A stretch of 64,000 nucleotides of DNA from Paenibacillus durus ATCC 35681 (GTDB lineage Bacteria; Bacillota; Bacilli; Paenibacillales; Paenibacillaceae). Shown one piece after another: positions 1-7,936 of the stretch (positions are counted from its first letter, which is position 1; each line of letters starts with the position of its first letter). The notes below the pieces were generated by a model, which was given only the letters and a program-made list of their open reading frames with translations, did not search any database and was not told the origin of the DNA. The stretch covers positions 1,240,001 to 1,304,000 of the forward strand of contig NZ_CP011114.1 of assembly GCF_000993825.1 (NCBI RefSeq). Direction: 5' to 3'. The translations under genes and the position numbers were made by a program.

Positions 1-132
1 TATCAAATTCCCAAAATGTTCGCTGTAATCATCACCATGTCAATTTTAGGGCTGATCGTTAATTATTCGCTTCAGGCAATTGAAAAGCGTGTTACCCACT
101 GGAAGGAAGAGCTTACGACGAACGGCGGCTGA
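1..132 (+). CDS. ABC transporter permease, C-terminal end (partial)
   Basis: The first 43 codons are open in frame 1 and end at TGA 130-132. The peptide holds a hydrophobic segment followed by NYSLQAIEKRVTHWKEE. The aromatic and basic tail after the last membrane helix is typical of SsuC/TauC-type permeases of the nitrate/sulfonate/taurine ABC family. The start lies outside the window. It converges with a binding-protein gene of the same transporter class at 222-1298, so the two are probably parts of one uptake system although they lie on opposite strands. Family assignment is inferred from a short tail. Confidence 0.6.
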   Translation, partial: YQIPKMFAVIITMSILGLIVNYSLQAIEKRVTHWKEELTTNGG

Positions 133-146
133 TTGTAAATAATCAA

Positions 147-188
147 AAAGACACAAAGGCGATTGCTTACTTGTGTCTTTTTTTTTAT
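147..188. terminator. Bidirectional intrinsic terminator
   Basis: A 10-bp perfect stem (AAAGACACAA / TTGTGTCTTT) with a 14-nt loop is followed by a long T run on the plus strand and preceded by A residues, so it can end both the permease transcript and the converging binding-protein transcript. Confidence 0.85.
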
Positions 189-221
189 ATTCTTTGATAT
201 TTTCGATCTTCTTTAACGAAA

Positions 222-1298
222 TTATTTATTTGCAGGAATAGCCAATTCCTTGGTGTAATATGGATTCAAATCATTGGTAAAGAGGTCTTCTGCTTTGATT
301 TCACCCGGATTTTCGAACCCTGCCAGTTTATTCTTATAAGCGGTATCAATCCACCATTGTACTTGTTCTGGTTTGACCCACCATTGATTCGGATAAATAT
401 TACCTGCCATGTCTTTTGGATCAATCTTGAGATACTCGGCCTCCAGTTTTAAAGCTTCTTCGTAGTGGTCGTTAATCCATTGCTGGGCTTTCAGATCGGC
501 AACGATATAAGCCTTTACTACATCCGGATGCTTCTTGATGAAATCTTCACTGAAGGCGCGAACAGCCAAACCGCCGATAGTGCCGTCTCCGGCTTTGGTT
601 CCAATATCAAAACTGGTAGTAAGTACTTTTACTCCTCCGGCATTTTCAGCTTTTACATTATAAGGAGGATGGACAACCGCAACATCGATGATTCCCTGCC
701 TCAATGCCTGCTCCTGCAATTCATCTTTCATAACGACAACTTCGACTTTGTCCTTGGGAATGTTATTCTGCTTGAGAAATTCTGAGTTTAACAGGTCTAC
801 ACAGCCTCCGAGGTTACCTACAGCGATCTTCTTCCCGACAAGGTCGGCGGGGGAATTGATTTTGCCTCCATCTTTCACAAGCCAAGTCATATGCAGTTTA
901 TTATTTTCCGGGCTGTCAACCATACTGTGCAGTACAATTTTTATTTTTGCGCCTGCTTTACGGGCAACGGCGATATTGGTCGGATGCCCGGAGCCAAATA
1001 GGTCATTATCTCCTCTAACAACGGATTGAGCCAGATTGGAGCCTTGGGCCAGAACTCCGGTATATACCGGTTTGATATTCACTTCTTTGAAAAAGCCTTT
1101 CAGGTCAGCAATGATAAATTCGTTGAATCCGGTAAAAGTCGGTGTTTTGAGCTCGAATTCCTTTGTTAATTTTCCATTCACAAATTTCGGTTCTTCGCTG
1201 TCTTTCGATGTGGAAGATGCTGAATTCCCACAGCCCGCAAGAGAGAGAGATAATAATGCGATGGTAAGTGTAAGCAGTAAGCCGGTTGTTTTTTTCAT
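222..1298 (-). CDS. ABC transporter substrate-binding lipoprotein (SsuA/NMT1-like)
   Basis: A 358-residue secreted binding protein. The first 25 residues are a signal peptide ending in the lipobox LAGC, so it should be anchored outside the membrane by a diacylated cysteine. The body resembles the NMT1/SsuA family of nitrate, sulfonate, taurine and pyrimidine-precursor binding proteins, with a GGCVDLLNSEFL segment and a region reading IIDVAVVHPPYNVKAENAGG. The substrate cannot be deduced; aliphatic sulfonates are the usual guess. A good promoter lies at 1426-1454 and the leader of about 120 nt carries a terminator-like hairpin, so attenuation is possible. The next permease is convergent rather than co-transcribed, which is unusual. 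Confidence 0.85.
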   Translation of the reverse strand: MKKTTGLLLTLTIALLSLSLAGCGNSASSTSKDSEEPKFVNGKLTKEFELKTPTFTGFNEFIIADLKGFFKEVNIKPVYTGVLAQGSNLAQSVVRGDNDLFGSGHPTNIAVARKAGAKIKIVLHSMVDSPENNKLHMTWLVKDGGKINSPADLVGKKIAVGNLGGCVDLLNSEFLKQNNIPKDKVEVVVMKDELQEQALRQGIIDVAVVHPPYNVKAENAGGVKVLTTSFDIGTKAGDGTIGGLAVRAFSEDFIKKHPDVVKAYIVADLKAQQWINDHYEEALKLEAEYLKIDPKDMAGNIYPNQWWVKPEQVQWWIDTAYKNKLAGFENPGEIKAEDLFTNDLNPYYTKELAIPANK

Positions 1299-1326
1299 TC
1301 CATTACGCTCCTTTATAAAAAAATTT

Positions 1327-1358
1327 TAAAGAAAAAGACTGGATATATAAATATCCAG
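1327..1358 (-). terminator. Terminator-like hairpin in the leader of the binding-protein gene
   Basis: On the minus strand CTGGATAT and ATATCCAG form an 8-bp stem with a 4-nt loop, followed by TCTTTTTCTTT. It sits between the promoter (1426-1454) and the start codon (1298), so it could act as an attenuator. No known riboswitch class was recognised upstream of it. Confidence 0.5.
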
Positions 1359-1425
1359 CCTCTAGCTTTCTAGTTAGCCAATTTAATTCCTACTAAACAT
1401 ATGTAATTTATGAGTACCGTTAAAG

Positions 1426-1454
1426 AATATAACATTCAGGTATTTTTTTGTCAA
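1426..1454 (-). promoter_or_regulatory. Sigma-A type promoter for the substrate-binding lipoprotein
   Basis: On the minus strand TTGACA (1454-1449) and TATATT (1431-1426) are separated by exactly 17 nt. Transcription would start near 1419 and read a leader of about 120 nt into the lipoprotein gene. Confidence 0.7.
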
Positions 1455-1485
1455 TTACTAGATTTTAAATAGGGTTGAGCTCAAT

Positions 1486-2286
1486 TTACTTCATAGAAAT
1501 TTCATGATAACTAATTTCGGGATGGGTATATCTCCCTTTTTTCTCGGTGCTTTTTCCGTATTGAATGGCTTTGGATGGACAATAGTGGATACACGCCAAG
1601 CATTGGGCACAGCGCTTTCCCCACTGCGGCTTTTTATTCACAAGATGAATCGTATTGCAATTACAAACCTTTTCACAAATACCGCAGCCGGTACAATGAT
1701 CATTGACATGAAATTTTACGGTATTCATCGCGTTTTTATTAAACATTGGATTAACGAACCCGGTTAACAGCCACGCTAACAAGCCTTTGTCTAAACCAAA
1801 TTCTCCTGATGTTCTTTGTTCAATGGTAGGATTGATCCTTTTCAAAGTTTCATCCGCCGCGAATCGCTTTTCTTTTTCCACCTTTTCTGAATCCACATCA
1901 CCCATTAAAATATAGTTGTTTGGCATTTTAATGCTAAATTGACCGTTTAAATGCATCCCTTTTTTCTTCAAATAACGGTCCATCACTTTCATCGTATTTC
2001 CGATGTTGCCTCCACAAGTTGCAACCGAAAAGATGTAGTTGTCGCGGTAATGATTCAGCTTAAGCTTTCCTATAAATTCAAGCACCATTTTGGGAGGCCC
2101 CCATGCATAGATCGGGAATACAAAGCCAATCCTTTCCTTGTCCTTCAGGCTGTATTCAAAGCATTCATTTCCGGTGTTAACAGCCGCGGATATGGAAACT
2201 AATTCTTCATTATTGTGCAGAGCAATACTTTTAGCGGCATAAAGCGAGTTACCCGTTCCAGAAAAATAAAAAATCATACATATCAT
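1486..2286 (-). CDS. EFR1-type flavodoxin / 2[4Fe-4S] ferredoxin fusion
   Basis: A 266-residue soluble electron carrier. The N-terminus MIFYFSGTGNSLYAAKSIA is the phosphate-binding loop of a flavodoxin-like FMN domain. The C-terminus carries two Cys clusters (C198, C201, C204, C208 and C226, C229, C232, C236) for two [4Fe-4S] centres. This domain order is that of the EFR1 ferrodoxin family. It is the last gene of an operon with an FMN-binding protein and ApbE (24-nt gap), which suggests it shuttles electrons from a cytoplasmic donor to the membrane flavoprotein. That role is inferred from context; the donor is unknown. Confidence 0.85.
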   Translation of the reverse strand: MICMIFYFSGTGNSLYAAKSIALHNNEELVSISAAVNTGNECFEYSLKDKERIGFVFPIYAWGPPKMVLEFIGKLKLNHYRDNYIFSVATCGGNIGNTMKVMDRYLKKKGMHLNGQFSIKMPNNYILMGDVDSEKVEKEKRFAADETLKRINPTIEQRTSGEFGLDKGLLAWLLTGFVNPMFNKNAMNTVKFHVNDHCTGCGICEKVCNCNTIHLVNKKPQWGKRCAQCLACIHYCPSKAIQYGKSTEKKGRYTHPEISYHEISMK

Positions 2287-2310
2287 CCTCTCTAATCCAA
2301 AGGTCTATTA

Positions 2311-2712
2311 CTATTTTTGCGCTTTGAGCAATGCGTCTTCTACTGCTTTTAGGTAGGCTTTAGAGGTAATGGTAGCCCCGCTAATCGTGTCCACCTGCAA
2401 AGACTGTGACCTGATTACTTTATCATACAACTCATTCGTGAATTCAGACGGTTTGCCTTCAGTGTTCTTTAACAATGCAATACGTGCGACTTTGCCGGAT
2501 GACACGGTAACCTGAACCTCATTGGCTCTCCATTTAAACCGTCCGCCCTCATATGTGCCGGTATAAGTGCCGTCAGCAAGTCGCTTAAAATCCACAACGG
2601 TGAGCGGCAGATTTTTTCCTTCCCGAAGTTCCTTGGAAAACAGGGTCCAACATATGATTCCGCCTACAAGAACGATGATAATAATCCCGATCATAATATT
2701 TCGCAATACCAT
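2311..2712 (-). CDS. FMN-binding domain membrane protein (ApbE substrate)
   Basis: A 133-residue protein with one N-terminal membrane helix (about residues 5-25) and an extracytoplasmic FMN_bind domain. The segment VDTISGATITS (D108 to S117) matches the D-x-x-S/T-G-A-T-x-T/S flavinylation motif, so FMN should be attached covalently to a Thr. The flavin transferase that would do this is encoded directly upstream with a 4-nt gap, and an EFR1 ferredoxin follows. Together they look like a minimal extracytosolic electron-transfer relay. The terminal electron acceptor is not visible. Confidence 0.88.
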   Translation of the reverse strand: MVLRNIMIGIIIIVLVGGIICWTLFSKELREGKNLPLTVVDFKRLADGTYTGTYEGGRFKWRANEVQVTVSSGKVARIALLKNTEGKPSEFTNELYDKVIRSQSLQVDTISGATITSKAYLKAVEDALLKAQK

Positions 2713-2716
2713 GCTA

Positions 2717-3691
2717 TCATCCTCCGTAATTCAAGATATTCACATTTACACCTTCGCCAGCCTGAAAGCAATCCTTTAGCCCTTTCGTAACGAATACCTG
2801 TAAATCCCTATCCACGAGAATGGCTTCGGTTCCAGGGAAACTTCCAAGAAGTTCAAGTCCTTTTTTCATCCCGGCTACAAATAATATGGTGGACAACGCG
2901 TCGGCTTCTGTAGAATGATCTGAAACGATAGTGACGCTTACCAATCCCGATTCCGATGGATATCCTGTAAACGGGTTTAGAATATGATGATACCGTTTGC
3001 CGTTTCGGTCGATGAAGCATCGCTGGTAGTCTCCGGATGTAACCACCGCCTTGTCAACTACAGAGAGGAGACCCAATAAGCTGTTGTCCACTCTGGGGTG
3101 CTGAATGCCGATACGCCACGGGGAACCATCTGGCTTAGCTCCTAACGTAACCACATTTCCTCCAATATTCGTAAAAGCGGATGAGACACCGTATTTCTTA
3201 AATACCTCCAAAAATTTGTCGCCGGCAAATCCCTTTCCTATCCCTCCCAGGTCAATGAACTGTCCCGTCTTCTGAAGTCCCGCCGCCTTCTCGCAGGGAT
3301 CCAATACCAGGTCAGCATAGTTAACGAGAGGAAGAGCCTGCCTTATCCTTGACTCATCCGGAGGCTTGGATGTATCGTTGCCGATATTCCATAAGGTTAC
3401 CAAAGGCCCAATCGTCACATCGAAAATGCCCCGGCAGCAAGTAGAGAATTCAACAGCACGGGACAGCACTTCATAAGCTTCGTCGCTAATTTTTTCACAT
3501 TTCCTTCCCGCAGACCTGTTGACCCTGCTGATCTCGCTTCCGGGTATGAAGCGGCTCAGCAGTTCTTCCATCCGTACCGTTTCCTCACAGACAGCCCTAA
3601 TGGATTCTTCAGCCTGCTTGCCGAAAGCTTTATGGGTTATTACTGTACCCATCCCTTGGTTCACGGACTGGGCAACCCTGGTTTCGGTCAC
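2717..3691 (-). CDS. apbE: FAD:protein FMN transferase (ApbE family)
   Basis: This enzyme transfers FMN from FAD to a Thr of FMN-binding domain proteins, using Mg2+. Visible family features are IDLGGIGKGFAGD, SAFTNIGGNVVTLG, HHILNPFTGYP and the TEADALST segment. I place the start at GTG 3691-3689: it lies 7 nt after an AAGGAGG and overlaps the TGA of the upstream TetR gene as GTGA, a translational-coupling arrangement. An upstream TTG at 3697 is only 1 nt from that ribosome-binding site. The protein (324 aa) shows no signal peptide or lipobox, whereas many Gram-positive ApbE proteins are exported and act on extracytosolic targets. Its target is probably the neighbouring FMN_bind protein. Confidence 0.88.
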   Translation of the reverse strand: MTETRVAQSVNQGMGTVITHKAFGKQAEESIRAVCEETVRMEELLSRFIPGSEISRVNRSAGRKCEKISDEAYEVLSRAVEFSTCCRGIFDVTIGPLVTLWNIGNDTSKPPDESRIRQALPLVNYADLVLDPCEKAAGLQKTGQFIDLGGIGKGFAGDKFLEVFKKYGVSSAFTNIGGNVVTLGAKPDGSPWRIGIQHPRVDNSLLGLLSVVDKAVVTSGDYQRCFIDRNGKRYHHILNPFTGYPSESGLVSVTIVSDHSTEADALSTILFVAGMKKGLELLGSFPGTEAILVDRDLQVFVTKGLKDCFQAGEGVNVNILNYGG

Positions 3692-4335
3692 TGGCAATCC
3701 TCCTTGTTCGATTTTTCAATATGCGGATTGAGGCCGGCAGTCAAGCCTTTCATAGTAAACTCCCCTAAATAATCCAAAATTTGGGGGAAATATTGAATCC
3801 CGATTTCATCCTTATGCGTATCGATATTGATGAGCGCCGAAAAAAAAGCCATGATCAGCCCGCTATCGATATCATCCCTCATTTTACCTTCTGCTTGCCA
3901 TCGTTTGATCAGCTCAACAAAATGGTTGTATAAGAAATCAACATGACCGATTCCGTTGTCTTCACGGTATTGCTGTTCTATCCTGTTAAAAACATCCCTG
4001 TTATACCATTCCTTCAATATCGGATTAGAGTTCATGCCGATCAGGTTTAGTGACATGATTTCTTTTATTACCTTGAAGGGATCGTCATCCAGGTTAACAG
4101 CTTCCATAATGCTTTTTTTAAGGTTCGCGTTTTCTTGTAAAAAAATCTCCATGAATAGCTTCTCTTTCGAAGCGTAGTAGTTATAAAATGTGCCTACCCC
4201 GATTCCCGCCATTTTTGTAATATCCGAAACATTCGTGTCTTTGAATCCTTTGGAGCTGAATAGCTTTTTTCCGCAGTTCAATAAGTCTGTTTTTGTGTCT
4301 CTCATTCGTTGAATAGCCTCCACTAACGCTAACAT
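3688..4335 (-). CDS. TetR/AcrR family repressor of the flavin-transfer operon
   Basis: A 215-residue regulator with an N-terminal TetR helix-turn-helix (SDITKMAGIGVGTFYNYYASKEKLF). I start it at ATG 4335-4333, which lies 7 nt after GAGGAG; a longer frame starting at 4380 would begin inside the operator. It is the first gene of the operon with apbE, the FMN-binding protein and EFR1. A long palindrome (4357-4384) lies just below its own -10 box, and a related palindrome lies below the promoter of the divergent SDR gene, so it probably represses both directions. The inducer is unknown; similarity of the operator half-site to the Bacillus FadR box hints at acyl-CoA or a hydrophobic ligand, but this is weak. 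Confidence 0.85.
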   Translation of the reverse strand: MLALVEAIQRMRDTKTDLLNCGKKLFSSKGFKDTNVSDITKMAGIGVGTFYNYYASKEKLFMEIFLQENANLKKSIMEAVNLDDDPFKVIKEIMSLNLIGMNSNPILKEWYNRDVFNRIEQQYREDNGIGHVDFLYNHFVELIKRWQAEGKMRDDIDSGLIMAFFSALINIDTHKDEIGIQYFPQILDYLGEFTMKGLTAGLNPHIEKSNKEDCQ

Positions 4336-4356
4336 GTTATTGCTCCTCACCAGATG

Positions 4357-4384
4357 GTGAATGAATAAAAAAATATTCATTCAC
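4357..4384. promoter_or_regulatory. TetR operator O1 upstream of the flavin operon
   Basis: Arms GTGAATGAAT and ATTCATTCAC are perfectly complementary and separated by 8 nt of A-rich sequence. The site covers the predicted transcription start of the TetR-apbE operon. The same TGAATGAA half-site recurs at 4591-4609. Confidence 0.75.
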
Positions 4385-4413
4385 ATTATAACCTGGAACC
4401 TTTTGACAATCAA
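4385..4413 (-). promoter_or_regulatory. Promoter of the TetR-apbE-FMN_bind-EFR1 operon
   Basis: On the minus strand TTGATT (4413-4408) and TATAAT (4390-4385) are 17 nt apart, directly abutting operator O1. The 4336-4635 gap between the divergent genes holds this promoter, the opposing one and the two operators; its middle shows no other feature I can support. Confidence 0.7.
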
Positions 4414-4552
4414 GCCTTTTTACTCGCAGCCTATGCCGGGCCGGATCCGGTAGTGTTCAGCACAGGAAAGTGCTTGACACAAATTAGCCACCTTCATCCA
4501 CCACGTTATCGCCTGCGCTTGCCCGCTGCCTCGATGTGGAAAAAGTTTATGA

Positions 4553-4581
4553 TTGCCGAATTAGATAAAATGGCTTATGAT
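4553..4581 (+). promoter_or_regulatory. Promoter of the SDR-TetR operon
   Basis: TTGCCG (4553-4558) and TATGAT (4576-4581) with 17-nt spacing. The expected start point near 4588 falls directly before operator O2. Confidence 0.55.
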
Positions 4582-4590
4582 CAAAATAAA

Positions 4591-4609
4591 TGAATGAACT
4601 ATTCATTCA
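4591..4609. promoter_or_regulatory. TetR operator O2 upstream of the SDR gene
   Basis: TGAATGAA-CTA-TTCATTCA, a perfect 8-bp dyad. It uses the same half-site as O1 but with a 3-nt instead of a 10-nt gap, and closely resembles the FadR box described in Bacillus subtilis (TGAATGA..TCATTCA). Confidence 0.72.
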
Positions 4610-4635
4610 ATAACTATGAGGAGGTTATTCATATC

Positions 4636-5532
4636 ATGGAGAATTTATATAAAAAATGGACCGTACAAGGCAAATATGTGATAATTACCGGAGCAACCAG
4701 CGGAATCGGGCTAGCCGCGGCAAAGGAGCTCGCAAATCGGGGAGCAGTTCTGGGACTTGTCGCCCGTAATCAGACAAAAGCGAATAAAGTAGCCGCTCAA
4801 ATAAAGTCCAGTACCGGCGACAGAGCCAAGGTAGACGTATTTATGGCGGACATGGCTTCTCAGGAGTCTATTCGCAGCGCTGCTGCGGATATACTGAAAA
4901 GATGGCCCCGTGTGGATATTCTGATTAACAATGCCGGGGCGCTGTTTCTCTCGAGGAAGCTGACTGTCGACGGTCTGGAGATGACTTGGGCGGTCAACCA
5001 TATTGCTCCTTTCCTGCTTACGACACTGCTCCTCGATCGGTTGAAGGAAAGCGGTCATGCCCGCGTAATTACCACCGCTTCCCACGGCCACAAGAAGGCT
5101 AGGAGGGGGATTCGATTTGACGATCTCAGCGCGGAACGGCTATATCGTATTCCGCAAAGCCTGTTGGGAGGGGCGAATATACGCTATGGGGAGACAAAGC
5201 TCGCCAACATCATGTTCACGGCGGAATTAGGGCGGAGACATGAGGGTAAAGGGGTTACTGCGGCCTGTTTTGACCCTGGCTTAGTATCAACGAACTTTAA
5301 CCAGGATAACGGATGGTTGGCTCGCTTGACCATGGCCGTCATGAAAATGTTCTCCCGCACTCCCGAGAAAGGTGCAGAAACCTTGGTCTGGCTGGCGGAC
5401 TCGGACGAGATGAACGTCTCCAGCGGGGGATATTACAAGGATATGCAAATAGCGATTCCTTCCGAGTCAGCTCGGAATATGGATGCTGCCAAGCGCTTAT
5501 GGACAATAAGCGAGGAACAGATCAGATATTAG
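4636..5532 (+). CDS. Short-chain dehydrogenase/reductase (retinol dehydrogenase-like)
   Basis: A 298-residue cytoplasmic NAD(P)-dependent oxidoreductase. The cofactor motif is ITGATSGIGLAAAKELA, then NNAG, and the catalytic Y-x-x-x-K is YGETK. The overall arrangement resembles retinol-dehydrogenase-like SDRs. I choose ATG 4636 because AGGAGG lies at 4619-4624; an in-frame upstream ATG at 4594 would lie inside operator O2. It is the first gene of a two-gene operon with the TetR regulator at 5557 and is divergent from the ApbE operon. The substrate is unknown. Confidence 0.85.
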   Translation: MENLYKKWTVQGKYVIITGATSGIGLAAAKELANRGAVLGLVARNQTKANKVAAQIKSSTGDRAKVDVFMADMASQESIRSAAADILKRWPRVDILINNAGALFLSRKLTVDGLEMTWAVNHIAPFLLTTLLLDRLKESGHARVITTASHGHKKARRGIRFDDLSAERLYRIPQSLLGGANIRYGETKLANIMFTAELGRRHEGKGVTAACFDPGLVSTNFNQDNGWLARLTMAVMKMFSRTPEKGAETLVWLADSDEMNVSSGGYYKDMQIAIPSESARNMDAAKRLWTISEEQIRY

Positions 5533-5556
5533 ATTGAGTGATGGAGGTAAGCAGGT

Positions 5557-6162
5557 TTGAAGCAAATCAATGATTCGAAATCGGATGCCCTTCAAGATGA
5601 ACGCAGAGACCAAATCAAGAGAGCGGCTCTTAAAGTGTTTGCAAAACGGGGAATCGACGGAACAAAAATGAGCACAATCGCAGCTGAAGCTGGAATCAGT
5701 CAAGGTCTATCCTACCGCTATTTTAGCTCCAAAGAAGAGATATTTACTGTACTTGTACAGGAGGCTATCGAAGAAGCTCAGATTGCAATTCGAAATGCTG
5801 GTCATTTACCCGGTACTCCGAAAGAACAATTGAGATTATTCACACAAAGATTGCTTGATGAGAGCCACAAGCATTACTTTTTATTGCTTCAACATGCGCT
5901 GACGTCGGAAGAGGTACCTGTACAGGCTAAGCAATTGATGGAGCAATATTCTCCGAATGAAACGATTGACCAACTGGTTCCCATATTCATCAAGGGACAG
6001 CAAATGGGCGAATTTTGCGAGGGCGATCCTCATAAGCTGTTGTTCATTTACTTCTCTGTTATAACAGGCCTTATGCTGCAGGAAAGCCTAACTCCCCATG
6101 ACTATTGGATACAGGAAGTGGACATCTTGATGCGGATTTTAATGAAGCAAGGGAGCGCGTGA
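5557..6162 (+). CDS. TetR/AcrR family transcriptional regulator
   Basis: A 201-residue regulator with HTH segment MSTIAAEAGISQGLSYRYFSSKEEIF. The TTG start lies 9 nt after GGAGG. It follows the SDR gene by 24 nt and is probably co-transcribed with it, so both TetR proteins of this locus may act on the same promoters. No separate operator could be assigned to it. Confidence 0.85.
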   Translation: MKQINDSKSDALQDERRDQIKRAALKVFAKRGIDGTKMSTIAAEAGISQGLSYRYFSSKEEIFTVLVQEAIEEAQIAIRNAGHLPGTPKEQLRLFTQRLLDESHKHYFLLLQHALTSEEVPVQAKQLMEQYSPNETIDQLVPIFIKGQQMGEFCEGDPHKLLFIYFSVITGLMLQESLTPHDYWIQEVDILMRILMKQGSA

Positions 6163-6254
6163 AACAGGGGGACGTTCTGGGCACATTCGATTGGTTGAAA
6201 GCTAACGAGACATTAGACGTGGTCAGACCTCAATTTCTCGAGTGGCTAGGTTAA
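6159..6254 (+). CDS. Possible 31-residue coupled peptide or gene remnant
   Basis: A GTG overlaps the TGA of the preceding TetR gene as GTGA and opens a 31-codon frame starting VKQGDVLGTF and ending FLEWLG. The overlap is typical of translational coupling, but the peptide is very short and I do not recognise it. It could equally be the 3' remnant of a longer gene lost by deletion. Confidence 0.25.
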   Translation: MKQGDVLGTFDWLKANETLDVVRPQFLEWLG

Positions 6255-6267
6255 ACTTGGATAGACT

Positions 6268-6325
6268 CTTTACCCACAAAACGGCCAATTAATTGTTCAA
6301 GTGCCCTTATTGTGGGTAAAGTTTT
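6268..6325. terminator. Inverted repeat between converging genes (terminator-like)
   Basis: CTTTACCCACAA (6268-6279) and TTGTGGGTAAAG (6310-6321) form a perfect 12-bp stem with a 30-nt loop, followed by TTTT on the plus strand. It separates the TetR operon from the converging sspH gene and may stop both. Confidence 0.6.
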
Positions 6326-6345
6326 ACACATAGGCGAGCGGCTTA

Positions 6346-6525
6346 TTATTGCTCAATCAGGCTCCTAACAGGAACCGTTTGCTCATTTTCCGGCTGATTC
6401 AATGGATAGATTCTGGCCATACCGGTGTTCTCATCCACATGCTGGATATAGATGGGCGTCCCTTCATAGGTTACATTTTCCATAATCGGCGAAGCGGCGA
6501 TCTCTTGGGCTCTTTGTGTATTCAT
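6346..6525 (-). CDS. sspH: H-type small acid-soluble spore protein
   Basis: A 59-residue protein starting MNTQRAQEIAASP and containing GTPIYIQHVDE and ARIYPLNQPENEQ, which are the signature segments of the SspH family. These minor acid-soluble proteins are made in the forespore and stored in the spore core. A GGAGGAGGG ribosome-binding site lies 6 nt before the ATG. The gene is monocistronic. It would normally be read by forespore sigma factor G, but I could not recognise a convincing sigma-G promoter upstream. It is good evidence that the organism forms endospores. Confidence 0.93.
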   Translation of the reverse strand: MNTQRAQEIAASPIMENVTYEGTPIYIQHVDENTGMARIYPLNQPENEQTVPVRSLIEQ

Positions 6526-6687
6526 TGCCTTACCCTCCTCCAGATTTCAGATAACAACGGTTAGTGTCCCGCTGGATGAAGGGATTATGCATAATGTTTC
6601 CGCCATGTAAATATTTCCGTTAGAGATCATATTAAGATTCTGCTATTCTAAGGGACGGAATATAGAAATAGTAGGAGGACATCCCAG

Positions 6688-7743
6688 ATGAGACCAAAGT
6701 TGTACCGAATGATTATTTTTCTGTTATTACCTTTTTTATTGGTTGCCGCGAGCTTTGTCACATCGAGCCATGCCGCTGAATCCGATCTGCTGAACAAGTA
6801 CTATCCTTCCGACATTGAAGGCCATTGGGCCTATGACGCGCTTGATAATTTCGTCAATGCAGGCTTGTTAAGCGGTTATGCCGACGCGGATGGAACGATT
6901 CATATTAAGCCGAACAATAACGTTACCCGCGCCGAATTCGTAACGATGCTCGTTGGTGCGGCGGGCCTAACCAGCAGTCAGTCAGGTAAAACCTTCACGG
7001 ACGTCAAAGCTGGAAAATGGTACGCTGACCCGATCCGGATTGCCAGTTCGCTTGGAATCGTCGGCGGCATTACCAATACGGAATTCGGTCCTGGCCGGCC
7101 GATCACACGAGGCGAAATCGCCGTTATGGTCGTCAAGGCTTTTTCATCATCCGTAAAGTTCGACGGACAACCCAAAATCTTCACGGATGTCCCGCAATAT
7201 TACGCGAAGCCTGCCATTCAAAAAGCCAGCCAAGCCGGCATCGTGACCGGGATGACCGAGACCGAATTTAAGCCGTTTGGTCGCGCTACCCGCGCTCAAG
7301 CGGTTGTCATGCTGGAACGCTCGCTGAAGCTGCAGCAGGGAAACCTGCCGCTCGAACAGAACTTGATCGACCTTACCGCCAAGGCAGATAAAGAAGAAAC
7401 ACAGTTAATGGTGAACAAGAAGTATGCTGACCTGGAGCGGATTTTTCTTAAATATTACACAGGCTATCAGTTCGCTTACAGCATGTCTTCCTTGGCCGAG
7501 ATCAATCAAATGGTCGCCGAGGGCGGAACGTTAGACATTGAAGTTGTAAAAGCCCCGACCTTCCGCGTTACGGAGCGTTCTGACCGTCTTGCGGTCTTGG
7601 ATTCGGTATACGGTGAAATCAAAATGAAAATTTCGAACGGCGTAAATACCTACGAAGACACGATCAAGACGGAGGGCCAATACCTGCTGAAGAAAATGCC
7701 GGATAACAGCTGGAAAATCTACGCCATACTCACGAACGAATAA
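6688..7743 (+). CDS. SLH-domain surface protein
   Basis: A 351-residue exported protein. It has a signal peptide (about residues 1-30, ending SSHAAE), then three S-layer homology repeats (around residues 40-220), each with the pattern of aspartate-rich FTDVKAGKWYADPI-type segments and ITRGEIAVMV-type segments. The SLH domains should bind pyruvylated secondary cell-wall polymer. The remaining C-terminal 120 residues resemble a small alpha/beta NTF2-like fold (KYADLERIFLKYYTGYQF to WKIYAILTNE), but this is only an impression. An AGGAGG site precedes the ATG. Confidence 0.88.
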   Translation: MRPKLYRMIIFLLLPFLLVAASFVTSSHAAESDLLNKYYPSDIEGHWAYDALDNFVNAGLLSGYADADGTIHIKPNNNVTRAEFVTMLVGAAGLTSSQSGKTFTDVKAGKWYADPIRIASSLGIVGGITNTEFGPGRPITRGEIAVMVVKAFSSSVKFDGQPKIFTDVPQYYAKPAIQKASQAGIVTGMTETEFKPFGRATRAQAVVMLERSLKLQQGNLPLEQNLIDLTAKADKEETQLMVNKKYADLERIFLKYYTGYQFAYSMSSLAEINQMVAEGGTLDIEVVKAPTFRVTERSDRLAVLDSVYGEIKMKISNGVNTYEDTIKTEGQYLLKKMPDNSWKIYAILTNE

Positions 7744-7750
7744 TAGGCAA

Positions 7751-7786
7751 AAACGGAGGTTTCTTAGGAATCTCCGTTTCTTGTTT
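7751..7786 (+). terminator. Intrinsic terminator after the SLH gene
   Basis: AAACGGAG (7751-7758) pairs with CTCCGTTT (7772-7779), with extra TT/AA pairs inside, followed by a T-rich tail. Confidence 0.75.
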
Positions 7787-7936
7787 CTTGGTTATGTGAA
7801 AAAAGTAAATTCATAAAAGGCAAATAAAGAGTACAATATAAGAAAACGGTTTACCAGAATAGCATCACGAACCGGCACAGGCAAGCGAATTAACGGTCTG
7901 AATGAAATGTAAAACTGGTTACGGGAGTCTAGTTGT

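Noticed and set aside
4425..4590. Open plus-strand frame in the gap between the divergent operons, possibly a gene relic
   Set aside because: No start codon with a ribosome-binding site and no recognisable motif; the region is taken up by promoters and operators.
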